From: Heterohyrax brucei
Lineage: Eukaryota > Chordata > Mammalia > Hyracoidea > Procaviidae
Direction of reading: 5' to 3'
Length of the DNA stretch: 64,000 nucleotides
NCBI GenBank assembly: GCA_028571685.1
Contig: CM053148.1
Location: forward strand, 88,806,001 to 88,870,000
Part shown: positions 11,613 to 23,074 of the stretch, piece after piece
How the letters are laid out: each line of letters opens with the position of its first letter
Numbering within the stretch: the stretch's first letter is position 1
Notes under the pieces: generated by a model
Seen by the model: the letters and a program-made list of their open reading frames with translations, nothing else
What the model was told of the DNA's origin: nothing
The model's database searches: none
Position numbers and translations under genes: made by a program

Positions 11613-12351
11613 TTTCAAATAACTGACTTTGATATTATTGACTTTTATATTATTTTCTATTGCTTTTATGTTGGCCTTGCTCAGTGTTATTTCCTATACT
11701 GATAGTTTTTGACTTCTTATTCTCTTTTTATTTAAATTGTCAATTTAAATTATTGATTTAGTAATGCAGGCATTTATTATTATTAATTTCCCTTTATGCC
11801 TTGTCCTATGTCCCCAAGTATTTGATACATTGCATTTTCACTGGATTCTAAAAATGTTTTAATTTAACTTTTGATTTATAGTACAATACAATGCAAATTT
11901 TGCTTACAAGTAGTGTATTCTTTATTTTTGATGTATTAATTTTTTCTTATTTTTTTACATTGTTTACTTCCAGCCTCATATCGTTGTGTTTTGAGATGAT
12001 GTATGATTTCAATCTTTTTAAATTTGGTAAGATTTGTTTTGTACAACAGTGTGTAGTCTATTCTGGAAAATAAACGAATCAGATGTAGAGAGAAAAATGT
12101 GTGTCTTCTGTAGATGGTAGAATGTCCTATATATGTCTGTTAGGTCAAATTGGATTTTCTTTCATTTAAGTTCTCAATAGTCTTATTGATCTCTTTAGAT
12201 ATTCTGTCTAAAATTGAGAGCATTGTGTTGAAGTCTTCTACAGTTGTTGTGAAGTTGTCTATGTTTCCTTTCGTATTAGTAATTATTTGTTGTATGTATT
12301 TCAAAACATTGCGGTTAGGTGCATATATGTATTTATAATTACATCTTTGTG

Positions 12352-12815
12352 ATAAGATTCAGTGTCAACTTGAATGGGCTGCAACTGTTATTGATTGGAC
12401 AATCATGCGATGTTGTTATCACTTCCATGTTAAGATTTCATTTAAAGTGATCACCCCCATAATGGGATCTGCAGTAAATAGTCAGTCAGTTGAAAGGGTG
12501 TGTCTTTGGGCTTGTGACCTACACTGAATGTGAGTGGGTATTCAGGGAAGGCTCTTGGGGTTTTTCTGGCTATAGATCCTGTAGTTGCCTCCAGTTCATC
12601 TGACTTCTGGTTCTTGGCACTTGAGCTGGCAACTTCTTGTGGTCTTGCCTGCTAATCTGGGCATTCTTTGATCTTCACAGTCTGCAAGCAAGAGTTCTGT
12701 TCTCAGACCTGACAATCTTGGGTTCACCAACCCTTGCAGCTACCTGAATCAGAAGAAGCCTTAAGAATGACCTGTTGACTTGGAACTTTCCAGTCTCACA
12801 GTGGCTTGAGCCATG
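12352..12815 (+). mobile_element. ERVL-MaLR-type LTR fragment inside L1 (fossil)
   Basis: Non-L1 insert of about 460 bp in the L1 ORF2 endonuclease region. It has the MaLR-like landmarks GTGTCAACTTGAATGGGCTG, GTGATCACCCCCATAATG, CAGTCAGTTGAAAGG and CTTTCCAGTCTCACAG. It is an old incomplete LTR with no coding part. Assignment to the MLT1-like group is tentative. Confidence 0.55.
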
Positions 12816-13020
12816 TTTTTAATAGAAATCCCTGCTTCTATCCATTTATCTTCAGTCTATGTTTGTCCTTAAGCCTAAGGTGTGTTTCTTTTAGACAAAT
12901 AAAAATAGTTTTTTTTTTTTTAATCCATTCTACCACTGTCTTTTGCATGGGCATTTTAAAATATTTACATTTAAGGGTATTACTGAAAATAAATTGTCTT
13001 CTGTGTTCATTCTCCTACTT

Positions 13021-13023
<3 letters not shown>

Positions 13024-13058
<35 letters not shown>
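13024..13058. repeat. (CA)n microsatellite
   Basis: About 17 CA dinucleotide units in uninterrupted array inside the L1, probably grown after insertion. Confidence 0.97.
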
Positions 13059-13060
<2 letters not shown>

Positions 13061-13564
13061 AATATATCTCTTTGGTGTCTTCTTTTTTCCTAATTCTCAT
13101 TTTTTCTGGTTTTTGTTTGTATTTGACTACTTTTTTGTGATTAGCCCTTTTGCTTTCTTTCCTTTGTGTATGTTTTCTTGTAATTTCTTAGCGGTTACTA
13201 CAGTTATTACAAGCCGTAGTTTGCAATTTCAATGTGTTTAACATATGAAAAAGAAATACCGTGCAACTTAAACATGTTAAATCTATTCCTAACATGCTCC
13301 TGTCTTCTCTATTTCTGATGATGAGTCTCCAGAAACATCACGATATATCCTATATTCAATAGGTTTGCTTTGTCCTATTTCTTACAATATTGCTGTTGTT
13401 TGCAAACTTACATTATTAAGTTTATTTCCCGAAAATATCATGTACTTGGTCTTTATGATTGCTCGTGTTGTTGTGATTTTTGGAGTTCTCACTCTCTTTT
13501 TCTTTTTTCCTCTATGCATAGATTCTACTATTTGTTTGATACTCTTCCTTTCTACTTGATGAAC

Positions 13565-13722
13565 AGGAACATGGGTGGTGTAGTAGCTAGGTGCTACGTC
13601 TGCTAACCATAAGCTCAGAAATTCAAATCCACCAGGTGCTTCTTGGTTCTACTTTTTCCTACAGGGTTGCTATGAATTGAAATGGACTCAGTGGTAGCGG
13701 GTTTAGTTTGGTTTACTTGGAG
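13565..13722 (+). mobile_element. AfroSINE, sense, inside L1
   Basis: Sense copy from GGGTGGTGTAGTAGCTAGGT through CAAATCCACCAGGTGCTTCT and ACAGGGTTGCTATGAATTGA to GGGTTTAGTTTGG. It is missing part of the GGGGCAGTTCTACTC block. A short TACTTG repeat flanks it. Confidence 0.87.
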
Positions 13723-14670
13723 ACCTCTCTTGAGTAGCACTTGCAAAACTGCTCAGTTCGTGGAGAATCCTCACAGCTTATACTTATTTGGAAATTTCTT
13801 GATTTCCCCTTCGTTTTTGAATGATAACTTCATTCTATATTTTACATGTATGTTGCTCCATTTCTGGCCTCAAGAATTTCCAGGGAGAAATCCTTACGGA
13901 CTTTTATGAAAGAATCTTGGTACATTATATTGTGTTTTTTCTTGGTGCTCTTAGAGTTTTCTCCTTGTCTTTGGTTTTCAAAATTTTATTAGTATATGGC
14001 ACAGAGTTGTTGTTGTTGTTGTATTACTCTTAATCAGAATTCATGTAACTTCCTATATTTGCAACTTTGTTTCTCTTTCCAGGTCTGGGAAATTTCCTCC
14101 AATTGTCTTTTGGAAAATTATTTTTATGCTTTTATTTTTGTCACGGTGCTCTGGAATTCCAGTTATTCTAATGTTAGATTTCTTAACCAAATCCCACAAT
14201 CTCATATTTTCATTTCAGTTTGTTCACTGTTTTGCTCTTTTCAGTTGTTTTCCTGAAATTTCATAAGTTCAGTTAATCTGTCTTCTAAGTCAGTCTGTCT
14301 CCTGTCTATTTGACTCTGTTGTTGAGTGCTTCACTTGGTTTGTCTAATTCAGCTGTCTTATTCTTCAGCTCTATTTGTTTGTTTGTGTACTTGCTTGTCT
14401 TAATTTCCTTGTTAAGTCTCTCCTTTTGTTCCTCCATTTGTTTCCTGATTTCTATTATTTTTTTTCAGGAAACATATTTAGCACCTCTGTTTGAAAATTT
14501 TATGTTTTGCATTAACTTGCCTTCTGTAAGAGAAATTTTATTTTCTTCATTTATTCTTTTGACTGCTCTTTCTTCTCTTGTGATTTTGTGTATTTTACTT
14601 TTTTTGGTTGAACTTGGGCCATTTTAATACCTTTTTATTAAGTTATTATAATTTCTCTTTTCTGATTTTT

Positions 14671-15097
14671 TTAAAAGTTTTATTGTATTAGGCTAAAGTA
14701 CAATGCAAATTGGTTTCTCACCCAAAACTCTACAAGCAAATTGTTTTGCGACATTAGTTACAGTCCCCATATGTATCAACACTCTTCCCCTTTTCCATTC
14801 CACCTGGAGTTCTCTATGCCTATCCATCAAGTTTTTCTGCTCCTTCCTGCTTTCTTGTCTTTGCTTTTGTGCAAATGTTGCCCATTTTATCTTGTACACT
14901 TTACTGAACTAACAAGCACGTTCCTGCATATCTTATTTTTTGTTTTATAGGCTATCTTAGTTTGAAAGCTGGACTTTGGGAGTGGCTTAAATCCTCAGTT
15001 AGCAGAGTGCATCAGGTTGTTAGCCTTGGGGATTTCTCCTGTTTCTATCAGAATGGAAAGTCCAGTAGTATTTTTGTGAATTGTAGTTTGTTCTTTA
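14671..15097 (-). mobile_element. Short L1 3' UTR insertion nested in an older L1
   Basis: 427-bp antisense insertion with a perfect 13-bp TSD, TTTTCTGATTTTT, at 14,658-14,670 and 15,098-15,110. The insert begins after the TSD with a T-rich run and TTTTATTGTATTAGGCTAAA, the antisense 3' end of an L1 3' UTR. It is thus a severely 5'-truncated L1 that landed in the 5' region of the 8-16 kb L1. Confidence 0.82.
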
Positions 15098-15924
15098 TTT
15101 TCTGATTTTTGTGGGAATTTTTTCTGATTATATTTGATTTAGTGCCACTGTATTCTCTTACATAACCCTATAGGGCATCTTATCCATATGTTTCTTTCAG
15201 GGATAATTCAGGAGTTCAGGGTATCTATCTTCTGGGATTCAATCGGCATGCCCAAGCAATTTCAACTGGCCACAGTTGTATTAAGTGACATATCTGATTT
15301 TCCTGTGGCAAAAGTGGAGGACACTATGCTTTTCTTTCATGGAACTCCCAGAGACTTTTCTGCGATGTCCCATTGTGGGCAGGGAGTCAGCTTTTTCTCT
15401 GTGTTTTATGTATCCCCCCATCCTGTGCCTTTTCAGCTTCTCTCAGTTCTAGTAACCATCACCTGGGATTTGGGCAAGATTCAACAGCACTGTTTTACAG
15501 TATCATGGTCTCACTTCACTCCCTCCTAAATTTATGACCCACAAATCCCCATGGCTATTTTTTGTACCTTTTAAAATTCGGTTAAAGCTTCCTTAGTTTA
15601 GCTCCTGTTTTGTATCTTTGTGGTGTTCCATAAACCCATCCCCCACTGGCTGTGATGCTGGTGCTTCAAAAGCTAACAGATAGGATCTCCCAGCTTCCGT
15701 GCTGCCCGCTTCCTCTCTACTCACTTCTCCTTGCTGCTTCTATTACTTGACTCACTTCTAGTCTCCAAACACCTCAGCAGCTATCCAAACATCTGAGACC
15801 TCTGTCTGTATTTCTTTTTTTTAATTCATTATTTGGGGAGTTGGTCGTTGGGACATAAATGGGAGCAATGAATCGCTAATCCACATTGTCCCATCCTCCT
15901 CAGCAAACTGATTTTTTATCAACA

Positions 15925-16090
15925 AACCCAATCCAAAAAACAAACAAACAGAGTAGTGTCCTCGAGTAGACTTCCATTCATAGCAACTCTACAGGACAGA
16001 GTAGAACTACCCTGTAGAGTTTCCAAGGAGTACCTGGCAATTGTCAACGTTTAGGTTAACAGACGAAGAACTTAATCACCCAGGTTTCTG
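15925..16090 (-). mobile_element. AfroSINE, antisense
   Basis: Antisense copy just beyond the L1 TSD. It has tail remnants (GTGTCCTCGAGTAGACTTCC), CAGGACAGAGTAGAACTACC, GTTTCCAAGGAGTACCTGG and a head ending CACCCAGGTTTC. Confidence 0.85.
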
Positions 16091-16097
16091 CTTCTGG

Positions 16098-16217
16098 TCA
16101 ATGATTCCGACTCATACTAAGCCTAGAGGTCAGAACAGAAATGCCACATAGGGTTTCCAGGAGGGCCTAGTAGAACTGAACTTCTGACAATTTGGTTAGC
16201 AGACAAAGCACTTAACA
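16098..16217 (-). mobile_element. AfroSINE, antisense, head eroded
   Basis: Second antisense copy directly following the previous one: ATTCCGACTCATACTAAGCC, CCACATAGGGTTTCCAGGAG, GGTTAGCAGACAAAGCACTT. It stops before the CCACCAGGG head. Confidence 0.8.
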
Positions 16218-17282
16218 GTAGTCATGACAAAAATACTGATTTCTTTTTTTTTTTTTTAAATTATTTATGTTCCTACGTGGAAGAAATTTGGACAGCTTAG
16301 AAGACTGCAATGTGATTAAAATATAATTAGATGCTTAGCAATAATAAAATACTTTTAAGGTGAAAGAAGTATATAACAATTTATAGTTGAAATACCTATG
16401 ATTCAAAATAAGTAAATGATCACTTTCTGTATCTTTTAAGTAGTGTAACAATTCCCTGAGGATTTTTAAAAATAGATCAAATGACTTTTGTCTCAATAAG
16501 ACTGTCTTGACCTCTTAATTTTTCTCCTGAGTTACTATGTAAATTTGAGTTTTCACAGGTTTGCCTAATTTGCTGTCCTTGAATACTTTCCAAATGATTA
16601 ATATATTTTACCAGGAAAAATAAATACTTAAACATTGAATTTTTAAAAAATAGTATTTTTTACAGGTTAAAATTCTGGAGCATGAAAATTTTTGTTATCC
16701 TCAACCTAGTTTCTAATAAAGAGCTAAAAAAAAGATTACTCAAAACTTCTTAAATAATATAAAACATGTCAAAATAAGCTAATCAAGGAGGAACTTTAAG
16801 ATTAGTGATAAAATGTTCCCGCTTCTGCTCAATTAGCTCAATCAAGAAGTACAAATTATTTTTCCAAGTAGGGGTGCTCCTAGAATTCATGCTCCTCAGT
16901 GGCTCTAAAGTGGCCACATGCGGCTCTAAGCACTCTTGATACCAATCCTGGGATCACAAGGGAGCCAGCTTTAAGGTTCAGCTGACACTGTGGTTGAGAG
17001 AAAAGACTGATACCATCAGTAAGCCTGTAGCCCACTCAACCTTAATTCCATTCCTACCTTTACTTTAAAAGTCAACAGTTGATTTAAATAGACAGATTCA
17101 GTTTGCTGAAAACCTGGGTTATTCAAATAATTGCAAGTGGAAAATATATAACATTTATACTTTTATATGTTATCTAATTAAATAATATTTAATCATATAC
17201 AACTTAATTATTTTTATAATATATAGTTTGAAATTACCTTATGAATATATAATTATATACATGTTTATCCACATATATGTAT
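16218..17282. other. Unique AT-rich DNA, no gene seen
   Basis: Includes a T-run at about 16,243-16,257. No repeat family or coding pattern recognised. Confidence 0.55.
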
Positions 17283-17325
17283 TGTCCTATAGGGTCACTA
17301 CATACCAGAGTTGACTTGAAGGGAG
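17283..17325 (+). mobile_element. AfroSINE tail-only fragment
   Basis: About 43 bp matching only the shared SINE/RTE tail: GTCCTATAGGGTCACTAC, then GAGTTGACTTGAAGGGAGT. I could not find a clear TSD. Confidence 0.65.
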
Positions 17326-17653
17326 TAGCTCTCTATAGCTTAATATAAAGAACTGTATCATGGATAAAATCAGTACAAGGTTGATCAAATATTGATTTAT
17401 TTTAAATTTACAGCTTTAAATGACAAATAACTAATCTGTATTATATTAAGGAGAAAACAAATTAATATTTTTTAAAAAATCTTCTTTCACTTTCAGAACT
17501 TTGGTATACCTGACTCCACACTATCAAAGCACCTTGTGCCTCCACTGTAACTTATTTTCTTGTCTAATTTTGTAATTATTTTATTGAGAACTTAAAAGTC
17601 TTTGCTCAATAAAACTACCTTAAAGGAAGGGTGTGATGAATGACTACAGCATA

Positions 17654-17702
17654 AAAAATAGAAAACAAACCCACTGCCACCAAGTTGATGCCAACTGGTA
17701 GG
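17654..17702 (-). mobile_element. Tail-only AfroSINE insertion with 12-bp TSD
   Basis: Only 49 bp between perfect copies of GACTACAGCATA (17,642-17,653 and 17,703-17,714). The insert is the antisense tail: an A-rich start, CAAACCCACTGCCACCAAG, TTGATGCCAACTGGTAGG. It is a complete target-primed insertion truncated to the last 49 bp of the template. Confidence 0.88.
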
Positions 17703-17714
17703 GACTACAGCATA

Positions 17715-20111
17715 GCAGACACCAATTTCTCTAAAATATCAATATGTCCGGAATCTAGAAAATCCATTGTTTGAGTAACTTAAAAATTCAGATGGTTTGA
17801 ATTCACAGAAGAACGTGTTGTTAGTATGACTCAAGAAGGAAATGATTTAATCTGACTGTAGGTAACCTGTCTAGACACTCATTTGTTTTTCAACAGCAGT
17901 GCAAAGAAAATGAATAAATGAGTAGATTAATAAACAAATAAGTGAACAAACAGGTAAATCTATGAAAATCCTAGAAATTTTTGGAAACCCGTTGGGCAAA
18001 TACTGGGAAGATTTTATTTGGTTGTCCTTCTAATGTCAGAATGTTATATTGGGACCGCTTATCCCAAATGTGACACACTGTTCACACTGTTTGCAGATCT
18101 CTGTTTTGGGACAAGACATGTAGCCATATTTACACGTTTGTCTCTGCTAAAATGTGCTGCTTAGTTTTGCAAACATAGTCAGGTGAACTGATGCAATTAA
18201 AATGGAGAATACATCACAGAAAACACATTTGGTGATGATTCTACGCTGCCTCAAGGACTCAGTGATCAAAGCTCACGGACATTACTACTTGTCAAGCATA
18301 GACAAATTAATGATTCATGTAACTAGATTTTACCCTTCACAGATACAAATCTGGGCCTGTTTGGAAGGCAGTAAGTCAAAAAAAATTATACGCAAGTGTT
18401 TTTTAGGTGGAATAACCATAAATCTGTACATTTTTATACAGAAGAATCATTAAGAGGAAACTGTCAGGCATTTATATTTTTGACCATGAGGTGGAACAGT
18501 GTGTGACCTGTCTTCTAATTCTGTATATAATACATGCATTGAAAATGGTATTACTTTCCACTTCCTAAGTATGAAAGACTTTACACCCACTTGAAAAACT
18601 AGAAAATCAGGTGGATGATTAGGAAGAATGTATTTTTGCATTTTAATGAGACCATTATTATTCATCCAAGTTTCTCCAAACAAATTTATTGCTTATAATA
18701 TGCAAAGCCCGTAAAAGAAACATGGTATTTTGATGAAAATGTGATGACATTTAAAATTAAAGGTTAGGTATCACATTAAAAATAGGACACAGACTTTGGA
18801 AATCTTAAGTAAGTGACAAAAGTGTAAATATTATTTTGGGTATGCTTAGGATAAAAATTTTCTGTCATATACATGGATTGATTCTAAAATTATAATCCCA
18901 AGAAGACAAAGAAATTCTTTACCATATAAACAAGTAAGGAACGTAAAAACACGTCATACAAACTCAAAGTTACCTTGCCTATGTCTTGAAGATAATTATT
19001 TTTAAAAGTTTCTCATAGATCTCAACTTCTAGTGTTGACTTCTTGTCACCAAGTTGGTAATAAAATTCAGTGACTCTTTAAAGAAACTTTTTATAGAAAT
19101 ACTTATGGCCAAAAGTGCCATCTACTTTAAGGTAATCTATTCATTTTCAGTAAGTTTCCTTTTTTATTGTTACTTCTGCAAAAGGAGTGTAAAAATTTGA
19201 AGCAGCCATGAAAATTAGCATACACATTTTTCCAGGATCAAACGAACCTCGTGCCTATAGCAGAAAGCCTAGAAGAAGTTTTGCATACTTCAACATTTTT
19301 CCGTAGTTTAGTGGAAAAGTAGTCTGTGAGGAGACTTTCTGTCTTGAACACACACATCTTTTCCAGTGAATACATGAATTTCCAATTTGAAAATTAAGGC
19401 AGGATCAAGAAGAAGATGGTAATGTGAAAAAAATAAATCTGTCACAGAAGCTTTAAATGGCAGAACAAGATGATGGACATAAAACTTAAAAAACCAATAA
19501 ATTTCTATATCACCTGATTGGAGCCTTTGCTGCTGTAGCTTTAGGTATTTGCAAAGTTAGTCATACAGATTGCGTGTGACATAAGAACAGATGGCTAGGA
19601 TTAACAGAAAGTGTCATGGGTTCATGCCTCAGGAACCAGAATGTCTTGAGTTTTTAAACACCTAGAAAGGAGAATTTGGAAATATCTGAGATATTCTTTG
19701 AAAAAAGGTTGTAACCATTAAAACAAGTCAATTAAATGCCATGTTCACACTTCTGATAAGCCTGAATTATGATAGCATCATGATGTAAAGAGAATTTAAC
19801 TCACTGTCCTTTTCTATACATTAAATGATAAAGATGTCATCTGTTCTATCACATTTTTGACCACTGTTCTTTTACACACTAGAATATTTCATGTGATTTT
19901 TTTCCTTAATGGTCATAAAACTTAGTCTATATTGTTTCACAAAATAATTTTACTACAGAGATATTTTCCTGTATCTGAACTCGATCATCAGAGCCCTGAG
20001 TGCACTATGCTTCAGCTTTTGGCTACTAGCTTAAGGAGAAGTGATTTGCACTCAACAGCAGCTTCATGGAAAAAAAGACCTAGGCTTTTTTTTCGCCCCA
20101 TAAAGTTTACA
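17715..20111. other. Unique AT-rich DNA, no gene seen
   Basis: About 2.4 kb without a recognised repeat or coding pattern. Short frames such as 18,202-18,453 show no known domain and no supporting splice or promoter context. Confidence 0.6.
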
Positions 20112-20200
20112 ACCTAGAAAACTCTATGGGACCATTCTACTCTGTCCTATAGGTTTGTTATAAGTTAAAATTAACTGGTCAACACGTAACAACAACAAAC
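20112..20200 (+). mobile_element. AfroSINE 3' half with AAC-repeat tail
   Basis: 5'-truncated sense copy: AAACTCTATGGGACCATTCT, ACTCTGTCCTATAGG, then a tail ending in AACAACAACAAAC. The AAC repeats match the RTE 3' end rather than the usual GGGTTTGG end. Confidence 0.8.
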
Positions 20201-21489
20201 TAAATCAAATGGAATTTCATGCTTTTCTTCATTTATTATTTTCAGTTACTGGTTTCTGATTCAAAGATTTGGGGATTCTAAAAACATAGTCATCTTGACT
20301 ACATAAGTGAAGTCCACCGGTTTTATGTGTATGTGATTCTGACTCCACACAAAGACTAACAGGGTACATTTCATTGGCTTAACTCCCCTTGTATTCATCA
20401 TTCTTTAACTATGAATCCAGTTCTCTGCTCTTTATGGTCTTCCCCTTTATTCTGACTTATTGCACATGAAATTTTTATTAAGCCTAACAAATCATTATAT
20501 AGAGATTATTATCACTGACTACATATAACAGATCTTGCTCTGAAACGAGGTCCAATTGTAAAGTGGTTAAGGAAAGGACAGTGTAAGCTTAGTAGCCCCT
20601 TGTATTTGTAGATTTAGTTATGGCAGCAGGGCTAAACGAAGGTTCCTTGTCACACTATTGTGCCAACATCACTTACAAGATTACAGCAGTTTCGTTTGTT
20701 TTTTTAGTGGTAAGCAAATTAATTATACAAAGTTTATTAATGAAAAAATGCCTAAATAATGATATTTTAGTTGCTTTATGATAGGCATTATTGAAGAGGA
20801 AGTTGTATTTACTAAGAATTTGGTCACAACATCTAACTTTTCAATGTTACCGCAGTATAGAGTAACTATGAGAAAAATATGAAAATAGTTGTTTGCACTA
20901 TGAAATTCTACAGTGAATTTTTTCCTAACATAATCTTGCCTTGTATGTAAACAATCTTATGTCTTAGCTAGAATAAAATAAGGGTATTCACTGGAATTAT
21001 ATTAGTAGTCTTAATTTGTGCTCTTTTAATTAATTTCTATATTGTTCTGAATATTTATCAGAGATCATTAACAGCTGCCAGTTTTAACTGTGAAATTCAT
21101 GAAGTTAAACAGCTAGAAGTTGTCATAACTTGTGATTGTATCTGTAGTTTAAAGAATTATTTAATATCAATTAATTTATTAACACAGTGTTGAAAACACA
21201 TAAATATATGTTTCACACATTGTAGAAGATAGAGAGTAAGTAAGAAAAATCTCTGATTAATTCATTATGAAGAGATCACAGTTCAGTCCTCAAAATTCTT
21301 AAACCCATCAATTAGGCATGCTTGAACATTTATATACTGCGTTGGTAATAAATGCAACTGCAGGGCTTTAACAAATTGATGAAAAAATAATCTCAGTAGG
21401 TTACTGAGGAAAGGAAACTCACAAACAATGAAACATATTTTGCACATATAGTTATCTTGATGGTAATGATCAAGAAAGTTTCCTTTTCT
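20201..21489. other. Unique AT-rich DNA, no gene seen
   Basis: No recognised repeat, RNA gene or coding pattern in about 1.3 kb. Confidence 0.55.
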
Positions 21490-21498
21490 ATTAGGGCT

Positions 21499-21657
21499 TA
21501 CAAACCAAAAAAAAACAAACTCGTTGCAGTCAAGCTGATTCTGACCTATAGTGACCCTGCAGACAGAGCAGAGCTGCCCCACAGATTTTCCAAGGAGTTA
21601 AACTGATGACCTTTTGGTTAACACTGTAGCACTAACTACTATGCCACCAAGGTTTCC
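21499..21657 (-). mobile_element. AfroSINE, antisense
   Basis: Antisense copy bounded by TSD ATTAGGGCT at 21,490-21,498 and 21,658-21,666. It contains AACTCGTTGCAGTCAAGC, TGACCCTGCAGACAGAGC, TTTTCCAAGGAGTTAAAC and the head CTATGCCACCAAGGTTTCC. Confidence 0.93.
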
Positions 21658-22100
21658 ATTAGGGCTGACAGAATCAAATAAGTAATTCCAAGACTTATTA
21701 GTATTGCAGCACATCTTTTTCTTTACTTGTGTTCTCTATACGGTCAAAAAAAGCAAGCCATTCAAATCAATGGAGAAAAAAGAGAGAAAAAGAATTTTCT
21801 AGCAAATGAAACAGAATTTTCTCAAGGCAGATGCATTCTCGTGGCAAAAAGCAGAACAGAGTGGTGTGGCCAAGATGGCAGACTGGTCACATTTCTCCTT
21901 GATTCCCTCTGAGAATTAAGGCCTAGAAAAATAACTGAATGGAGGAGAGTGGACATTTAAGGAGCCCTAAGATCAGGTGAAAGTTGTGAGATCAGACTGG
22001 GTGACAGGAAGGGGAAAACTGTCTTTGTCAAAGGTGAGACAGCAGCGCAAAGGGCCCTACCCCAGCTGACACAGCAGCAGGAATACTTAAAGGTACGGAT

Positions 22101-23062
22101 GCTATCTTTGTCAACTGAGATAAAGGGAACGGGGCTGCTGTGCCTGAGAGCCTGGCTAGAGCCAGGCTGCCATGCTGGGCAGCAGTACCTGAGTGGACAG
22201 CGTCACTTGCAGCAGAGAAACTGTACCTAAGACAGTCACATCTAGAGAACCCAGCAACAGTTGGCAGCCAAGTTCAGAAGTGCCCTTCCCCACCTCTTCT
22301 CTGAGCTATGCCAATAGTTTCTGCTGGCATAGCACAGAAGAGGCAGCCCTGGTAGGACACCACCTTGGTCAGCTGAGAGGTTTAGTCATCCATGCCTGAG
22401 AGCCTGGGTGGGTCTATCTGCCATGCTGAGCAGCAGCACCTGTCTGGAGACTACCTGCCTCAGCACAAAAGCTGTTTTAACACAATGCACCTAGAGAATG
22501 TAGCAGTGACTGCAGCTGAGTGTGGGGTGCCCATCTCCTCTCCCTTCTCTGAGCCACACCACAGGCTTTGCTGATGAAACTCCAGAGACTTTGCAAGTAG
22601 GTTGCCATCTTTGTCAGATAGGGAGTTGGGAGGTGAAGTCTGCCGAGCCTGAGCATCTGGCTGGGACTGGCTGCCACTGGACAGTGTCTCTTTCAGTAGA
22701 GAAGGTGTTCTTAAGCAGCTGCACCTAGAAAATGCAGTGGCAGCTGACACCTGAGTGCAACAGCACACTTCCCTCCTCCACACCATAGCATCTGCTGGTG
22801 TGACTCCAGAGAGTCTGCATAAGTAGGTCACTATCTTTTTCAGTCAAGTGGCAAGGCCTATCATCCCTGAAGGCACAGCTGGGGCAGCTGCAAAGCTATG
22901 CAGCACTGCCTTTCTGTACAGAATCTCTCTGAGAAACTGTATCTAGGGAATGCAACAGCAGCTGGTAGTGAAGTAAACCAGTATCCTTCCCCATTCTTTT
23001 CTCTGAGCTACACCATACATTTTGCTGATGTGACACTGGAGAAACTGAACAACTTTCTGATG
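22101..23062 (+). repeat. Tandem monomers in the L1 5' UTR
   Basis: Four imperfect units begin near 22,101, 22,359, 22,604 and 22,829 (spacing about 258, 245 and 225 bp, the last about 230 bp long); a partial unit may start near 22,019. Each unit begins with a CATCTTTGTCAG-like motif. Other landmarks recur in order: GCCTGAGAGCCTGG, a CTGCCATGCTG-like block, CACCTAGAGAATG, CAGCAGCTG, CCCTTCTCTGAGC and TTTGCTGATGTGACTCCAGA-like ends. Rodent L1s also use tandem 5' UTR monomers as promoters, so a promoter role here is inference by analogy. Confidence 0.85.
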
Positions 23063-23074
23063 GCTTGAAGAGAA

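Larger units (their letters stand above)
8072..15900 (-). mobile_element. Full-length L1, antisense, with nested insertions
   Basis: Minus-strand L1 flanked by an old TSD: CAACAAATTGATTTTTT at 8,055-8,071 and CAGCAAACTGATTTTTT at 15,901-15,917 (15 of 17 bases match). Going right to left on the minus strand, the order is: 5' UTR (about 14,650-15,900), ORF1 region (about 13,700-14,640), spacer, ORF2 (about 9,030-13,150, with endonuclease and reverse transcriptase blocks recognisable by alignment to the 34-41 kb copy), and 3' UTR (8,091-9,030). Short frames such as ISKKKNKAGGLTLSDLK at 9,781-9,984 match the ORF2 KNKAGGITLPDFK block. No frame is intact. Insertions within it: SINEs at 8,874, 10,767, 11,442 and 13,565; an LTR piece at 12,352; a short L1 at 14,671. 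Confidence 0.88.

Noticed and set aside
15188-15529. 113-codon plus-strand open frame
   Set aside because: Lies antisense in the 5' UTR of the 8-16 kb L1; no domain or host gene context.
22460-22831. 123-codon minus frame in a G+C richer stretch
   Set aside because: Antisense of the L1 5' UTR monomers; frames recur because the units repeat.
22101-23062. Satellite or CRISPR-like array
   Set aside because: Units are long, imperfect and located exactly in the L1 5' UTR; there are no short direct repeats with unique spacers.
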